Translations under genes and position numbers: made by a program | Notes under the pieces: model-generated | The model's input: the letters and a program-made list of their open reading frames with translations, nothing else | Told to the model about the DNA's origin: nothing | Database searches by the model: none | Shown: positions 1 through 6,703 of the stretch, piece after piece | Layout: each line of letters opens with the position of its first letter | Position numbering within the stretch: the first letter of the stretch is position 1 | Source: JBIOYL01 sp044870185 | GTDB taxonomy: Bacteria > Actinomycetota > CALGFH01 | NCBI GenBank assembly: GCA_044870185.1 | Contig: JBIOYL010000258.1 | Span: 1 to 15,545 of the forward strand | Reading direction: 5' to 3' | Length of the DNA: 15,545 nt

Positions 1-323
1 AGCTCCTCGGTTACGTCGTCGGCCGGCTCGTCGGTCACGTCGTCGGCCGGGGTGGCCGCCGCGGGCGCATGCCGGCCGGCGATGGCGCGGCGCAGGATGC
101 GCGCCTCCACGCCGGGCGACAGCTCGATGGTCACGACGTCGCCGTCGAAGCGCTTGACGGTGCCGACGAAGCCGCCGATCGTCTGGATCTCGTCGCCCAG
201 CTCGAGCGAGCGCTGCAGCGTCTGCTGGGCCCGCGCCCGGCGCTGCTGCGGCCGGATGAGCAGGAAGTAGAAGACGAGCACCATGAAGGCGAGAAAGACG
301 AGCTGAGCGCCACCCTGTCCCAT
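1..323 (-). CDS. yajC: YajC, preprotein translocase accessory subunit (partial, C-terminus beyond the window)
   Basis: YajC is a small inner-membrane protein that associates with SecD-SecF and the SecYEG translocon. The reading frame begins with ATG at 323 and is still open at the window edge (107 codons seen). Residues about 7-23 form one hydrophobic span, followed directly by the family hallmark LLIRPQQRR (residues 21-29) and then the soluble YajC core with ELGDEIQTIGGFVGTV. The start is supported by GGAGGT at 337-332, eight bases before the ATG. After about residue 85 the protein becomes an Ala/Asp/Glu-rich acidic tail with a DDVTDEPA repeat, which is not part of the conserved core. The gene follows ruvB on the same strand after about 230 bases; secD and secF are expected beyond position 1. 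Identity is firm; the tail length is unknown. Confidence 0.93.
   Translation of the reverse strand, partial: MGQGGAQLVFLAFMVLVFYFLLIRPQQRRARAQQTLQRSLELGDEIQTIGGFVGTVKRFDGDVVTIELSPGVEARILRRAIAGRHAPAAATPADDVTDEPADDVTEE
7..50. repeat. 24-bp tandem repeat inside the yajC tail
   Basis: Positions 7-30 and 31-50 are near-identical copies of a 24-base unit (one T/C difference; the second copy is incomplete). On the minus strand they encode DDVTDEPA followed by DDVTEE, so the repeat stays in frame and lengthens an acidic, probably disordered tail. It may continue left of the window. Confidence 0.7.
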
Positions 324-341
324 AGCGGAAGACCTCCGAGC

Positions 342-362
342 GGCCCGGGCGCCTCCCGGGCC
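342..362 (-). promoter_or_regulatory. GC hairpin in the ruvB-yajC gap, next to the yajC ribosome binding site
   Basis: A perfect 8-bp inverted repeat (342-349 with 355-362, 5-base loop) lies four bases upstream of the yajC GGAGGT on the transcribed strand. It has no T-run after it, so a classical intrinsic terminator is unlikely. It could be a leader hairpin that affects ribosome access, or chance in GC-rich DNA. The rest of the gap 324-553 shows no gene I can support. Confidence 0.4.
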
Positions 363-553
363 AGCGTGCGACCGGGCCGCCATGCCGAGGAAAGCGGCGA
401 CGCACGACAGCACACCGCCGCCATCGTGGCCGCGGGGCGTCGGCCATGGTAGGGGCGCGGACGCGGCCGGTCAACCGGTCCGGGTCGGCGGTGGCGTGAT
501 CGTGCGGCCGGGTCGGCCGTGGGTCCGATGCCGTCGGCCGGCGGCCCGGCATC

Positions 554-1597
554 CTACGAACGGTCGTCGAACAGCGGAGCGGCCGGCGGGGCGGCCGGGC
601 CGGCCGGTGGCGCCAGGCCGAGGTGGCCGAAGGCGGCCGCGGTGGCCACCCGCCCGCGCGGGGTGCGCGCGAGGAACCCGAGCTGCAGCAGGTAGGGCTC
701 GGCCACGTCCTCGATCGTGTCGGGCTCCTCCCCCACCGACACCGCCAGGGTCGCCAGCCCGACCGGCCCGCCCGCGAAGCGCTCGCACAGCACCCGCAGC
801 AGGGCGAGGTCGAGCTTGTCCAGGCCCAGCCGGTCGACCTCGAACAGCTCCAGCGCGTCGGCGGCCACCTCGGCGTCGACCTTGCCCGACCCCCGCACCT
901 CGGCGAAGTCGCGCACCCGGCGCAGCAGCCGGTTGGCGATCCTGGGGGTGCCCCGGGAGCGGCCGGCGAGCACCCGGGCGCCGTCGGCGGTGATGTCGAC
1001 CCCGAGGATCCCGGCCGAGCGGCGCACGATCACCTCCAGGTCCAGGGCGGAGTAGAAGTCGAGCCGGGCCGAGAAACCGAAGCGGTCACGCAGCGGCGAG
1101 GTGATCAGCCCCGTGCGGGTGGTCGCGGCGACCAGGGTGAACCGGGGCAGGTCCAGGCGCAGGCTGCGGGCGCCCGGCCCCTTGCCGAGCACGACGTCGA
1201 TCTGGAAGTCCTCCATGGCCGGGTACAGGACCTCCTCGACGGCGCGGGGCAGGCGGTGGATCTCGTCGACGAACAGCACGTCCCCGGCCTCCAGCCCGGT
1301 CAGGATGGCGGCCAGGTCCCCGGCCCGCTCCAGCGCCGGCCCCGAGGTGACCCGCAAGCCGGCCTCCAGCTCGGCGGCCACGATGGCGGCCAGGCTGGTC
1401 TTGCCGAGCCCGGGCGGTCCCGAGAACAGCAGATGGTCGGGTGGCAGCCCGCGCCGGCGGGCCGACTCGAGCACGATGCCGAGCTGCTCGCGGGTGCGTG
1501 GCTGGCCGACGAACTCGTCGAGCCTACGCGGCCGCAGGCTGCCCTCGCTGGCCCGGTCGCCCGGCGACGGCTCGGGGCTCAAGATGTCGTCGGTCAT
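554..1597 (-). CDS. ruvB: RuvB, Holliday junction branch-migration helicase ATPase
   Basis: RuvB is the AAA+ hexameric motor that, loaded by RuvA, drives branch migration of Holliday junctions. The 347-residue product has Walker A GPPGLGKT (60-67), Walker B DEIH (111-114), sensor 1 AATTR (157-161) and the LRDRFG arginine-finger segment near 169-174, followed by the lid and a C-terminal winged-helix domain, the usual length and order. I chose ATG at 1597 because AGGGGG sits eight bases upstream. ATG 1603 is also possible. The frame opens at a GTG at 1642 that overlaps the ruvA stop, giving 15 more residues of poor conservation. It is last in ruvC-ruvA-ruvB and very probably co-transcribed. The C-terminal 20 or so residues are a Pro/Ala-rich tail. 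Confidence 0.96.
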   Translation of the reverse strand: MTDDILSPEPSPGDRASEGSLRPRRLDEFVGQPRTREQLGIVLESARRRGLPPDHLLFSGPPGLGKTSLAAIVAAELEAGLRVTSGPALERAGDLAAILTGLEAGDVLFVDEIHRLPRAVEEVLYPAMEDFQIDVVLGKGPGARSLRLDLPRFTLVAATTRTGLITSPLRDRFGFSARLDFYSALDLEVIVRRSAGILGVDITADGARVLAGRSRGTPRIANRLLRRVRDFAEVRGSGKVDAEVAADALELFEVDRLGLDKLDLALLRVLCERFAGGPVGLATLAVSVGEEPDTIEDVAEPYLLQLGFLARTPRGRVATAAAFGHLGLAPPAGPAAPPAAPLFDDRS

Positions 1598-1638
1598 CGG
1601 CATGTCCCCCTGGTTGCTCGGCCGCCCGCTCCCCCGGG

Positions 1639-2244
1639 TCACCGGTCCGCCCTGCCCTGGGCGGTGGCCAGCGCCCGCAGGGCGAGGCGGAGCAGCTCCT
1701 CGGTGGGCAGCGACCCGGCGTCGGGCGGCAGCAGCTCCAGGGCGGCGCGTACCTCGGCCGGGCCGTAGCCGAGGGCGCCGAGCGCCTCGCGCACGTCGGC
1801 GTAGGCGGGCCGCATGCCCGCGTCGCCGGGCAGGCCGGCCTCGCCCTGGCCGAGCTTGCCCCTGAGCTCGAGCATGAGCCGCTGGGCGCCCTTGCGCCCG
1901 ACGCCGGGCACCAGGGTGAGCGCGTCGGCGTCCCCGGCCGACACCGCCCGGCGCAGGGCGTCCGGCGAGTGCACCGACAGCACGGCCAGCGCCAGCTTGG
2001 GCCCGACCCCGTTGGCCCCGAGGAGCTGCTCGAACACCCGCCGCTCGTCGGTCGACGCAAAGCCGTACAGGGCGAGGGTGTCCTCACGCACGTAGGTCAC
2101 GGTGTGCACCAGGACCTCGCCGTCCCGTGGCAGGGCGGCCAGCGCCTTGGCGGTCAGGTGCACCCGGTAGCCGACGCCGCCCACCTCGATCACCGCCCCG
2201 TCGGGGAGCTGCTCGAGCACCTGGCCCCGCAGCGAGGCGATCAT
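1639..2244 (-). CDS. ruvA: RuvA, Holliday junction-binding subunit
   Basis: RuvA binds the four-way junction as a tetramer and recruits RuvB. The 201-residue product starts MIASLRGQV, as the family usually does, with an N-terminal OB-fold (about 1-63). Two helix-hairpin-helix motifs follow, [16 protein letters not shown] (74-89) and [19 protein letters not shown] (109-127), then a flexible linker rich in Gly and Pro (about 130-150). A C-terminal three-helix domain that contacts RuvB is at 150-201. The ATG at 2244 overlaps the ruvC stop in an ATGA arrangement, so translation is probably coupled. Length matches the family. A longer frame extends upstream of this start, but it is only the ruvC region read in another frame. 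Confidence 0.96.
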   Translation of the reverse strand: MIASLRGQVLEQLPDGAVIEVGGVGYRVHLTAKALAALPRDGEVLVHTVTYVREDTLALYGFASTDERRVFEQLLGANGVGPKLALAVLSVHSPDALRRAVSAGDADALTLVPGVGRKGAQRLMLELRGKLGQGEAGLPGDAGMRPAYADVREALGALGYGPAEVRAALELLPPDAGSLPTEELLRLALRALATAQGRADR

Positions 2245-2930
2245 GGGCCCCTGCCCTCCGACCGGGGCACCCCCGATGGACTCCTCCAGGGCGAGGTCGG
2301 GGCGGCCCGGCGGAGCCAGTCGTCGGCGGTCGCGGCACCGACGACGGTCGGGCCGCCGGCCACCCCGTCGGCGCGGCCCGCGGCGGCGGTGTGGTGGAGG
2401 TGGCAGATGGCGACGGCCAGGGCGTCGGCGCTGTCGGCCGGGCGGGGCGTGGCGGGCAGCCGCAGCATCGCGGTCACCATATAGCCGATCTGGGCCTTGG
2501 GCGCCGAGCCGGTGCCGGTCACGGTCCGCTTGACCTCCGACGGCGTGTAGGAGACGACCGGCAGGCCGTGCTCGGCGGCGACCAGCAGCGCCACCCCGGA
2601 GGCCTGCCCGACCGTCATGGCGGTGCGCACGTTGGCGTTGCAGAACACGCGCTCGATCGCCATGCAGTCGGGCCGGTCGCGGACGATCACCGCGCGCAGC
2701 CGGGCGGCCAGGTGGGCCAGGCGGCCGGCCACGTCGGGCCCGGTCGTGGCGATCGTCCCGTAGCGCAGCGCGGCGGGCTTCCCGGCCGCCGCCTGCGCCG
2801 TGGGCTGCTCGACCACGGCGAAGCCACACCGCGACAGGCCGGGATCGACACCAAGGACCCGCAGGGCGACCGCCTCCGATCGAACGAGTGTTTGGCGCTG
2901 GCAGAAGCCTACGCGCCGCGGCCCGGCCAC
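2241..2930 (-). CDS. ruvC: RuvC, Holliday junction resolvase (start uncertain)
   Basis: RuvC is the dimeric, metal-dependent endonuclease that cuts Holliday junctions symmetrically. The four acidic catalytic residues are visible: Asp in GVDPG (residue 29 of this frame), Glu in AIERVF (93), and the two Asp of ADSAD (166 and 169), with spacing close to E. coli D7/E66/D138/D141. The only ATG/GTG/TTG start upstream of the first catalytic Asp is GTG 2930, which has no clear ribosome binding site and adds 22 residues before the normal start of the family. A CTG at 2864 lies eight bases after a GGAGG (2877-2873) and would place the Asp at residue 7, as in E. coli. I therefore suspect CTG 2864 is the true start but give the canonical frame. 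The C-terminus carries about 45 extra residues after the conserved DSAD helix. First gene of ruvCAB. Confidence 0.93.
   Translation of the reverse strand: MAGPRRVGFCQRQTLVRSEAVALRVLGVDPGLSRCGFAVVEQPTAQAAAGKPAALRYGTIATTGPDVAGRLAHLAARLRAVIVRDRPDCMAIERVFCNANVRTAMTVGQASGVALLVAAEHGLPVVSYTPSEVKRTVTGTGSAPKAQIGYMVTAMLRLPATPRPADSADALAVAICHLHHTAAAGRADGVAGGPTVVGAATADDWLRRAAPTSPWRSPSGVPRSEGRGP
2873..2877 (-). promoter_or_regulatory. Ribosome binding site pointing to a CTG start for ruvC
   Basis: GGAGG on the minus strand is the best Shine-Dalgarno match near the ruvC 5' end. The codon eight bases downstream in the ruvC frame is CTG at 2864-2862, and no ATG, GTG or TTG is suitably placed. This conflicts with the GTG 2930 start. 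Confidence 0.55.
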
Positions 2931-2997
2931 TCAACCACCGCGGCCCGGCCACCCGACCACACGCCCGTTACCCAAGCACCGACGGGGCCCGATTCGT

Positions 2998-3024
2998 GCC
3001 GGCCGGGCCGCTCCTCCGGCCGGC
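2998..3024 (-). terminator. Perfect 9-bp GC stem downstream of the 77-residue gene (possible terminator)
   Basis: Positions 2998-3006 and 3016-3024 are perfect inverted copies with a 9-base loop. On the minus strand the stem begins 24 bases after the stop of the small gene at 3049 and lies before ruvC. There is no T-run, so it would be a GC-stem-only terminator of the kind often proposed in actinobacteria, or simply a processing hairpin. Function is inferred. Confidence 0.35.
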
Positions 3025-3048
3025 TGCGGCGTCGGGCGGCTGCCGTGC

Positions 3049-3282
3049 TCAGCGTGCCGGACTGCCGTAATCGTCCCGCTGCCAGCCCAGCTCCCGTGCC
3101 ATGGCAAGCCAGGCATGCGCTTGGGCGAGCTTGAGCTCGGCGCGCCGCAGGTGCTTCTCGATGTCGATGTTGGACCTGCCCGGCTCGGCGTCGATCTCAT
3201 CGTAGAGCGCCTCGCCGCTGCGGAGCGCCTCGTACCCGCGCCGCATGGCCTCGTCCCAGGTCAGCTCCGTCCACTTGGACAT
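3049..3282 (-). CDS. Small hypothetical protein, 77 residues, mostly helical
   Basis: I do not recognise this protein. It begins MSKWTELTWDEAMRRGYEAL and is rich in Ala, Glu, Arg and Leu, without a signal peptide or membrane span. Two amphipathic helical stretches are likely, about residues 8-30 and 38-65 (IEKHLRRAELKLAQAHAWLA). The many charged residues and balanced composition differ from the Pro/Arg/Gly-rich shadow frames, which is the main reason to accept it as a real gene. The ATG at 3282 has only a weak upstream GGTGAG. It lies upstream of ruvC on the same strand, with a GC hairpin between, and is divergent from the RAM-domain gene at 3578. Function cannot be inferred. Confidence 0.72.
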   Translation of the reverse strand: MSKWTELTWDEAMRRGYEALRSGEALYDEIDAEPGRSNIDIEKHLRRAELKLAQAHAWLAMARELGWQRDDYGSPAR

Positions 3283-3577
3283 GGCTCACCGCTTCCCCCA
3301 CAAGCGTCCACCAGAACCTTCTCGCCTCCAACGACAGCTGCCGACCCGAGTATGCCAGCGGCGGTGCCGGGTGCCACGGCCGACCAGCGGCGCTCGACCG
3401 GCTTGGCCACCACACCCGCCAGCGCCGACGATGCGGCCCGCATCCCCGGCATGGTGGTGGGCCGGCAGGCTGGCTTCGGGTAGCATGCGCCCCGCCACCC
3501 ATCAGGCAATCGCCCATGGCTGAAGCCAGGTGCTCAGGCAGGGGTGGCACGGTCGGACGCCGAGGAGGTCAGCGCGG
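3283..3577. other. Divergent intergenic region, no gene supported
   Basis: This 295-base stretch separates the minus-strand small gene from the plus-strand RAM-domain gene and should hold both promoters. The frames open here give only Pro/Arg/Ala-rich translations typical of shadows. A TAGCAT hexamer at 3481-3486 fits a loose -10 pattern for the plus-strand gene, but I see no matching -35. No tRNA or repeat array was recognised. Confidence 0.5.
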
Positions 3578-3811
3578 ATGCTGAGCGCGTACGTGCTCAT
3601 CCAGACCGAGCTCGGCAAGCCAGCCCAGGTCGCCCAGGCGATCAGGGACCTCGATGGCGTGCAGTGGGCCGAGGACGTCACCGGCCCCTACGACGTCATC
3701 GCCAGGGTGCAGGCGCCCGGTCTGGATCAGCTCGCCCGGCTGGTGGTCTCCCGCCTCCAGGTCGTGGACGGCGTCACCCGCACCCTGACCTGCACGGTGA
3801 TCCACCGGTAG
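3578..3811 (+). CDS. Stand-alone Lrp/AsnC ligand-binding (RAM) domain protein
   Basis: The 77-residue product is only the C-terminal effector-binding domain of Lrp/AsnC regulators, without the helix-turn-helix DNA-binding half. Such proteins form dimers and higher rings, bind amino acids or related small molecules, and may modulate full-length Lrp-type regulators. The sequence MLSAYVLIQT starts the first beta strand. The ligand-loop motif GPYDVIARV (36-44) is typical, and the last strand ends in TLTCTVIHR. The ATG at 3578 has a strong GAGGAGGT at 3562-3569, nine bases away. The frame continues upstream to 3530, but that part is not domain-like and is excluded. Its effector and partner are not visible from context. 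Confidence 0.88.
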   Translation: MLSAYVLIQTELGKPAQVAQAIRDLDGVQWAEDVTGPYDVIARVQAPGLDQLARLVVSRLQVVDGVTRTLTCTVIHR

Positions 3812-3976
3812 CCGCAGAACTTGGCCTGGCACGCCTCCGCCTCATCCAAGGAGCGCCGTCCAGCGCCACCCGAGCGCCGGGGGCGGGTGTGACGACCGCT
3901 CACCGCGCCGCCGCCGCCTTCGTTAACGACCGGAAGGCGCCGGGTAGGCAGGCGCGGAGCTTGGAAAGGAGGTGCC

Positions 3977-4060
3977 ATGAACGGACTGCTGTGGACGATC
4001 TTCATCATCCTCGGAATCATCGCCTTCGCCCTCATCATCCTCGGGCGTCGGCGCGTCTGA
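3977..4060 (+). CDS. 27-residue single-span membrane microprotein
   Basis: A short frame, ATG 3977 to TGA 4060, encodes MNGLLWTIFIILGII continuing with AFALIILGRRRV. It is one hydrophobic helix of about 19-20 residues followed by a positively charged GRRRV end, so the C-terminus should face the cytoplasm with the N-terminus out. An AAAGGAGG at 3966-3973 lies three bases before the ATG (GGAGG to ATG spacing is short, but the match is near perfect). The codons are Ile/Phe/Leu-rich with ATC and CTC, unlike the surrounding Pro/Arg/Ala shadow frames. It sits 165 bases after the RAM-domain gene and faces yebC. It could be a small membrane-complex subunit or a membrane-active peptide; nothing decides this. 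Confidence 0.68.
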   Translation: MNGLLWTIFIILGIIAFALIILGRRRV

Positions 4061-4113
4061 CGCGGACGCCTGCGGCACGGCAGCACCGGCCCTGACGCCC
4101 GCCGGTGGTTGCC

Positions 4114-4245
4114 GCCGCCCGCCGCGTCAGCGCCCGGCCCGGCTCGACGCCCCGCCGCGTCAGCGCCGCCCCGGTCCGACGCCCGTCCGGCAGCGCCGCC
4201 CAGGCCCCGCTCCACCGAGCCCGGCTCGACGCCCGCCGCGTCAGC
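4114..4245. repeat. GC-rich direct-repeat cluster at the 3' end of yebC
   Basis: Three imperfect copies share the core GCCGCGTCAGC: around 4119-4132, 4138-4164 and 4220-4245. The last two also share the preceding CCCGGCTCGACGCCC and match almost base for base over about 26 bases. The rightmost copy contains the yebC stop codon (TCA at 4241-4243 on plus). The gap 3812-4240 otherwise holds only the 27-residue gene at 3977-4060. The cluster may have arisen by tandem duplication of the yebC tail. Confidence 0.6.
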
Positions 4246-4996
4246 CGACCTCCACCTCGGCCATGACCTCGTCGGGGATGTCGAAGTTGGCGTACACGTC
4301 CTGCACGTCGTCGAGGTCCTCCAGCGCGTCCAGCAGGCGCAGCACCCTGACGGCGGTCTCCCGCTCCAGCGGCACCGACACGCTCGGCACCATCGTCACC
4401 TCGGCCGACTCGTAGGCGATCCCGGCCGCGTCGAAGGCCGCCCGCACCGCCCGCAGGTCGCCCGGCGCGGTGATGACGGTGACCGCGCCGGCGTCGTCGA
4501 CCTGCACGTCCTCGGCGCCCGCCTCCAGCGCCACCTCCATGATGCGATCCTCGTCGGCGCCGTCGGCCGCCAGCGTGAGCTGCCCCTTGCGGGCGAACAG
4601 GTAGGCGACGCTGCCCGCGTCGGCGAGGCTGCCGCCGCCCTTGGCGAAGACATGCCGCACGTCGGCGGCCGTGCGGTTGCGGTTGCCGGTCAGCGCCTCG
4701 ACCAGCACCGCCACCCCGCCCGGGGCGTAGCCCTCGTAGGTGACCAGGTCGGGTGCGGGCCCGCCGGTCTGGCCGGCGCCGCGTTTGACGGCCCGGTCGA
4801 TGGTGTCGTTGGGCACCGAGTTGTCCTTGGCCTTTTGGATGGCGTCGGCCAGGGTCGGGTTGCCGTCCGGGTTGGGACCACCGCTGCGGGCGGCGCTCTC
4901 GATCGCGCGGATCAGCTTGGCGAACAGCCTGCCGCGCTTGGCGTCCTTGGCGCCCTTCTGATGCTTGATCGTGGCCCACTTCGAGTGGCCTGACAT
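4241..4996 (-). CDS. yebC: YebC/PmpR family protein (TACO1-like)
   Basis: YebC-family proteins bind DNA or the ribosome. Bacterial members have been described both as transcription regulators and as helpers of translation through proline-rich stretches, like mitochondrial TACO1. The 251-residue product begins with the hallmark [18 protein letters not shown] and continues with [33 protein letters not shown] and [15 protein letters not shown]. The acidic C-terminal domains follow, ending [11 protein letters not shown] 4996 has GAGGAG a few bases upstream. In many actinobacteria yebC lies between pdxT and ruvC, as here, although the RAM-domain gene, the microprotein and the 77-residue gene separate it from ruvC in this genome. 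The assignment is secure; the precise molecular role is debated for the family. Confidence 0.96.
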   Translation of the reverse strand: MSGHSKWATIKHQKGAKDAKRGRLFAKLIRAIESAARSGGPNPDGNPTLADAIQKAKDNSVPNDTIDRAVKRGAGQTGGPAPDLVTYEGYAPGGVAVLVEALTGNRNRTAADVRHVFAKGGGSLADAGSVAYLFARKGQLTLAADGADEDRIMEVALEAGAEDVQVDDAGAVTVITAPGDLRAVRAAFDAAGIAYESAEVTMVPSVSVPLERETAVRVLRLLDALEDLDDVQDVYANFDIPDEVMAEVEVG

Positions 4997-5049
4997 GTCG
5001 CTCCTCTCGCTCCTGCCGCACCGCGGGCGCCCCGAGTCACCCGGGCCGG

Positions 5050-5631
5050 TCAGCGGCCCGCCACGAGCTCGGTGAACATGCGGTGGAGCCGGCGCTCGCC
5101 GGTCAGCTCCGGATGGAAGGAGGTCGCGAGCAGCCGGTCCTGCCGCACCGCGACGACATGGCCGTCCACCTCGGCCAGCACGTCGACGTCCGGCCCGGCC
5201 TCCGACACCCAGGGCGCCCGGATGAACGCGGCGGTCATCGGGCCGCCGTCCAGCCCCTTGACGTCGAACTCGGCCTCGAAGGAGGCCACCTGCCGGCCGA
5301 AGGCGTTGCGGCGCACGCGCACGTCCAGGACCCCGAGCAGCTCCTGCGGCGGGCCCTCGACCTCACGGGCCATGAAGATCAGGCCCGCGCAGGTGCCGAA
5401 GACGGGCAGGCCCTCGCGGGCGCGGGCACGCAGCGGCTCGAGCAGCCCGTAGCGGGCGGCCAGCTTGCCGATCACGGTCGACTCGCCGCCCGGCACGACC
5501 AGGCCGTCCACCCGGTCCAGGTCGGCCACGGTGCGCACCTCGACGCCCTCGGCGCCCGCGTCGGCCAGGGCGTGGAGGTGCTCGCGGACGTCGCCCTGGT
5601 AGGCCAGGACGCCGATGCGGGGACGCTGCAC
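5050..5631 (-). CDS. pdxT: PdxT, glutaminase subunit of pyridoxal 5'-phosphate synthase
   Basis: PdxT hydrolyses glutamine and channels ammonia to PdxS for the DXP-independent synthesis of pyridoxal 5'-phosphate. The 193-residue product begins with [13 protein letters not shown]. It has the oxyanion/substrate motif PGGEST (47-52), the nucleophile Cys81 in FGTCAGLIF, and the His173/Glu175 pair in SFHPE, so the class I glutaminase triad is complete. The start is GTG 5631, two bases after the pdxS stop. There is no strong ribosome binding site of its own, so translation probably depends on ribosomes finishing pdxS. An open frame runs much further upstream, but that stretch is pdxS read in the wrong frame. 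Confidence 0.95.
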   Translation of the reverse strand: MQRPRIGVLAYQGDVREHLHALADAGAEGVEVRTVADLDRVDGLVVPGGESTVIGKLAARYGLLEPLRARAREGLPVFGTCAGLIFMAREVEGPPQELLGVLDVRVRRNAFGRQVASFEAEFDVKGLDGGPMTAAFIRAPWVSEAGPDVDVLAEVDGHVVAVRQDRLLATSFHPELTGERRLHRMFTELVAGR

Positions 5632-5633
5632 GG

Positions 5634-6524
5634 CTACCAGCCGCGGCCGGCCAGCCGCTCGCCCTCGGGCACCGATGCCAGCCCGACCATCGGCGCGCCG
5701 AGACCACGCGAGACCTTGGCGATGATCGCCGGGTCGTTGGAGAAGGTGGTGGCCTCGACGATCGCCCGGGCGCGGCGGGCCGGGTCGCCCGACTTGAAGA
5801 TGCCCGACCCGACGAACACGCCGTCGGCGCCGAGCTGCATCATCAGCGCCGCGTCGGCCGGCGTGGCGACCCCGCCGGCGGTGAACAGCACGACCGGGAG
5901 CCTGCCCTCGCGGGCGACCTCGGCGACCAGCTCGTAGGGGGCCTGCAGCTCCTTGGCCGCCGTGTACAGCTCGTCGGGGCGCATGCCGGCAAGCCGCCGG
6001 ATCCCGCCGGCGATGGCCCGCATGTGCCGCACCGCCTCGACCACGTTGCCGGTGCCCGCCTCGCCCTTGGAGCGGATCATGGCCGCGCCCTCGGCGAGCC
6101 GGCGCAGCGCCTCCCCCAGGTTGGTCGCCCCGCACACGAACGGCACTTTGAACTGCCACTTGTCGATGTGGTTGGCCTCGTCGGCCGGGGTGAGCACCTC
6201 GGACTCGTCGACGTAGTCGACCCCGAGCGCCTCGAGCACCTGCGCCTCGACGAAGTGGCCGATGCGGGCCTTGGCCATCACCGGGATCGACACGGCCCGG
6301 ATGATCTGCTCGATCAGCTCGGGGTCGCTCATGCGGGCGACGCCGCCCTGGGCGCGGATGTCGGCCGGCACCCGCTCGAGCGCCATCACGGCGACGGCGC
6401 CAGCGTCCTCGGCGATCTTGGCCTGGTCGGCGGTGACGACGTCCATGATGACGCCGCCCTTCAGCATCTCGGCCAGGCCGCGCTTGACCCTGGCCGTCCC
6501 GGTCACGTGCGAGGTCGCATCCAT
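5634..6524 (-). CDS. pdxS: PdxS, pyridoxal 5'-phosphate synthase lyase subunit
   Basis: PdxS condenses ribose 5-phosphate, glyceraldehyde 3-phosphate and ammonia into pyridoxal 5'-phosphate in a dodecameric complex with PdxT. The 296-residue TIM-barrel protein has Asp28 in MDVVTAD, Lys85 in MAKARIGH (sugar-binding Schiff base lysine), Lys153 in [11 protein letters not shown] (second lysine), and the phosphate-binding [16 protein letters not shown] and [11 protein letters not shown] loops. The 68-residue spacing of the two lysines equals that of Bacillus subtilis PdxS. ATG 6524 has AAGGAG about 12 bases upstream. It leads a two-gene operon with pdxT. The 180 bases upstream contain a relatively AT-rich patch near 6586-6625, which may hold the promoter, but I could not assign -35/-10 boxes. 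Confidence 0.97.
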   Translation of the reverse strand: MDATSHVTGTARVKRGLAEMLKGGVIMDVVTADQAKIAEDAGAVAVMALERVPADIRAQGGVARMSDPELIEQIIRAVSIPVMAKARIGHFVEAQVLEALGVDYVDESEVLTPADEANHIDKWQFKVPFVCGATNLGEALRRLAEGAAMIRSKGEAGTGNVVEAVRHMRAIAGGIRRLAGMRPDELYTAAKELQAPYELVAEVAREGRLPVVLFTAGGVATPADAALMMQLGADGVFVGSGIFKSGDPARRARAIVEATTFSNDPAIIAKVSRGLGAPMVGLASVPEGERLAGRGW

Positions 6525-6679
6525 GGTCGTCGATGACTCCTTCGTCGCCCAGCGGGAGGCCGACCGCGACGTCGCTCCACCCTGCGTTTTCCCTGCTCAG
6601 GGGCACAATTTGAGGTTCAGGCTACACCCGGGGGCCGGCGGCCTTCAACGCGCGGCCCAGCCCCCGACGCGCCGGCGCC

Positions 6680-6703
6680 GGGCAGCCCTCAGCCGGGCTG
6701 CCC
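6680..6703 (-). terminator. Hairpin directly after the M48 protease stop codon
   Basis: Positions 6680-6688 and 6695-6703 form a perfect 9-bp stem with a 6-base loop. The stem starts at the first base after the protease stop on the minus strand. It lacks a T-run. Its placement suggests a GC-stem transcription terminator separating this unit from pdxS-pdxT. Confidence 0.55.

Noticed and set aside
1639..2952. Apparent 437-codon fusion ending in RuvA
   Set aside because: Only the last 201 codons are RuvA. The upstream part is the ruvC region read out of frame, and the ATG at 2244 overlapping the ruvC stop is the natural start.
3286..3550. Short overlapping minus-strand frames in the gap before the RAM-domain gene
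   Set aside because: Pro/Arg/Gly-rich, no ribosome binding site, and conflicting with each other; no reason to call a gene.
5050..6606. Apparent 518-codon frame ending in PdxT
   Set aside because: The N-terminal two thirds is pdxS read in the wrong frame, rich in Arg and Gly. PdxT begins at GTG 5631, two bases after the pdxS stop.
6588..6626. AT-rich patch upstream of pdxS considered as a promoter or regulator site
   Set aside because: It is less GC-rich than its surroundings, but I could not find paired -35/-10 boxes or a clear palindrome, so I do not list it as a feature.
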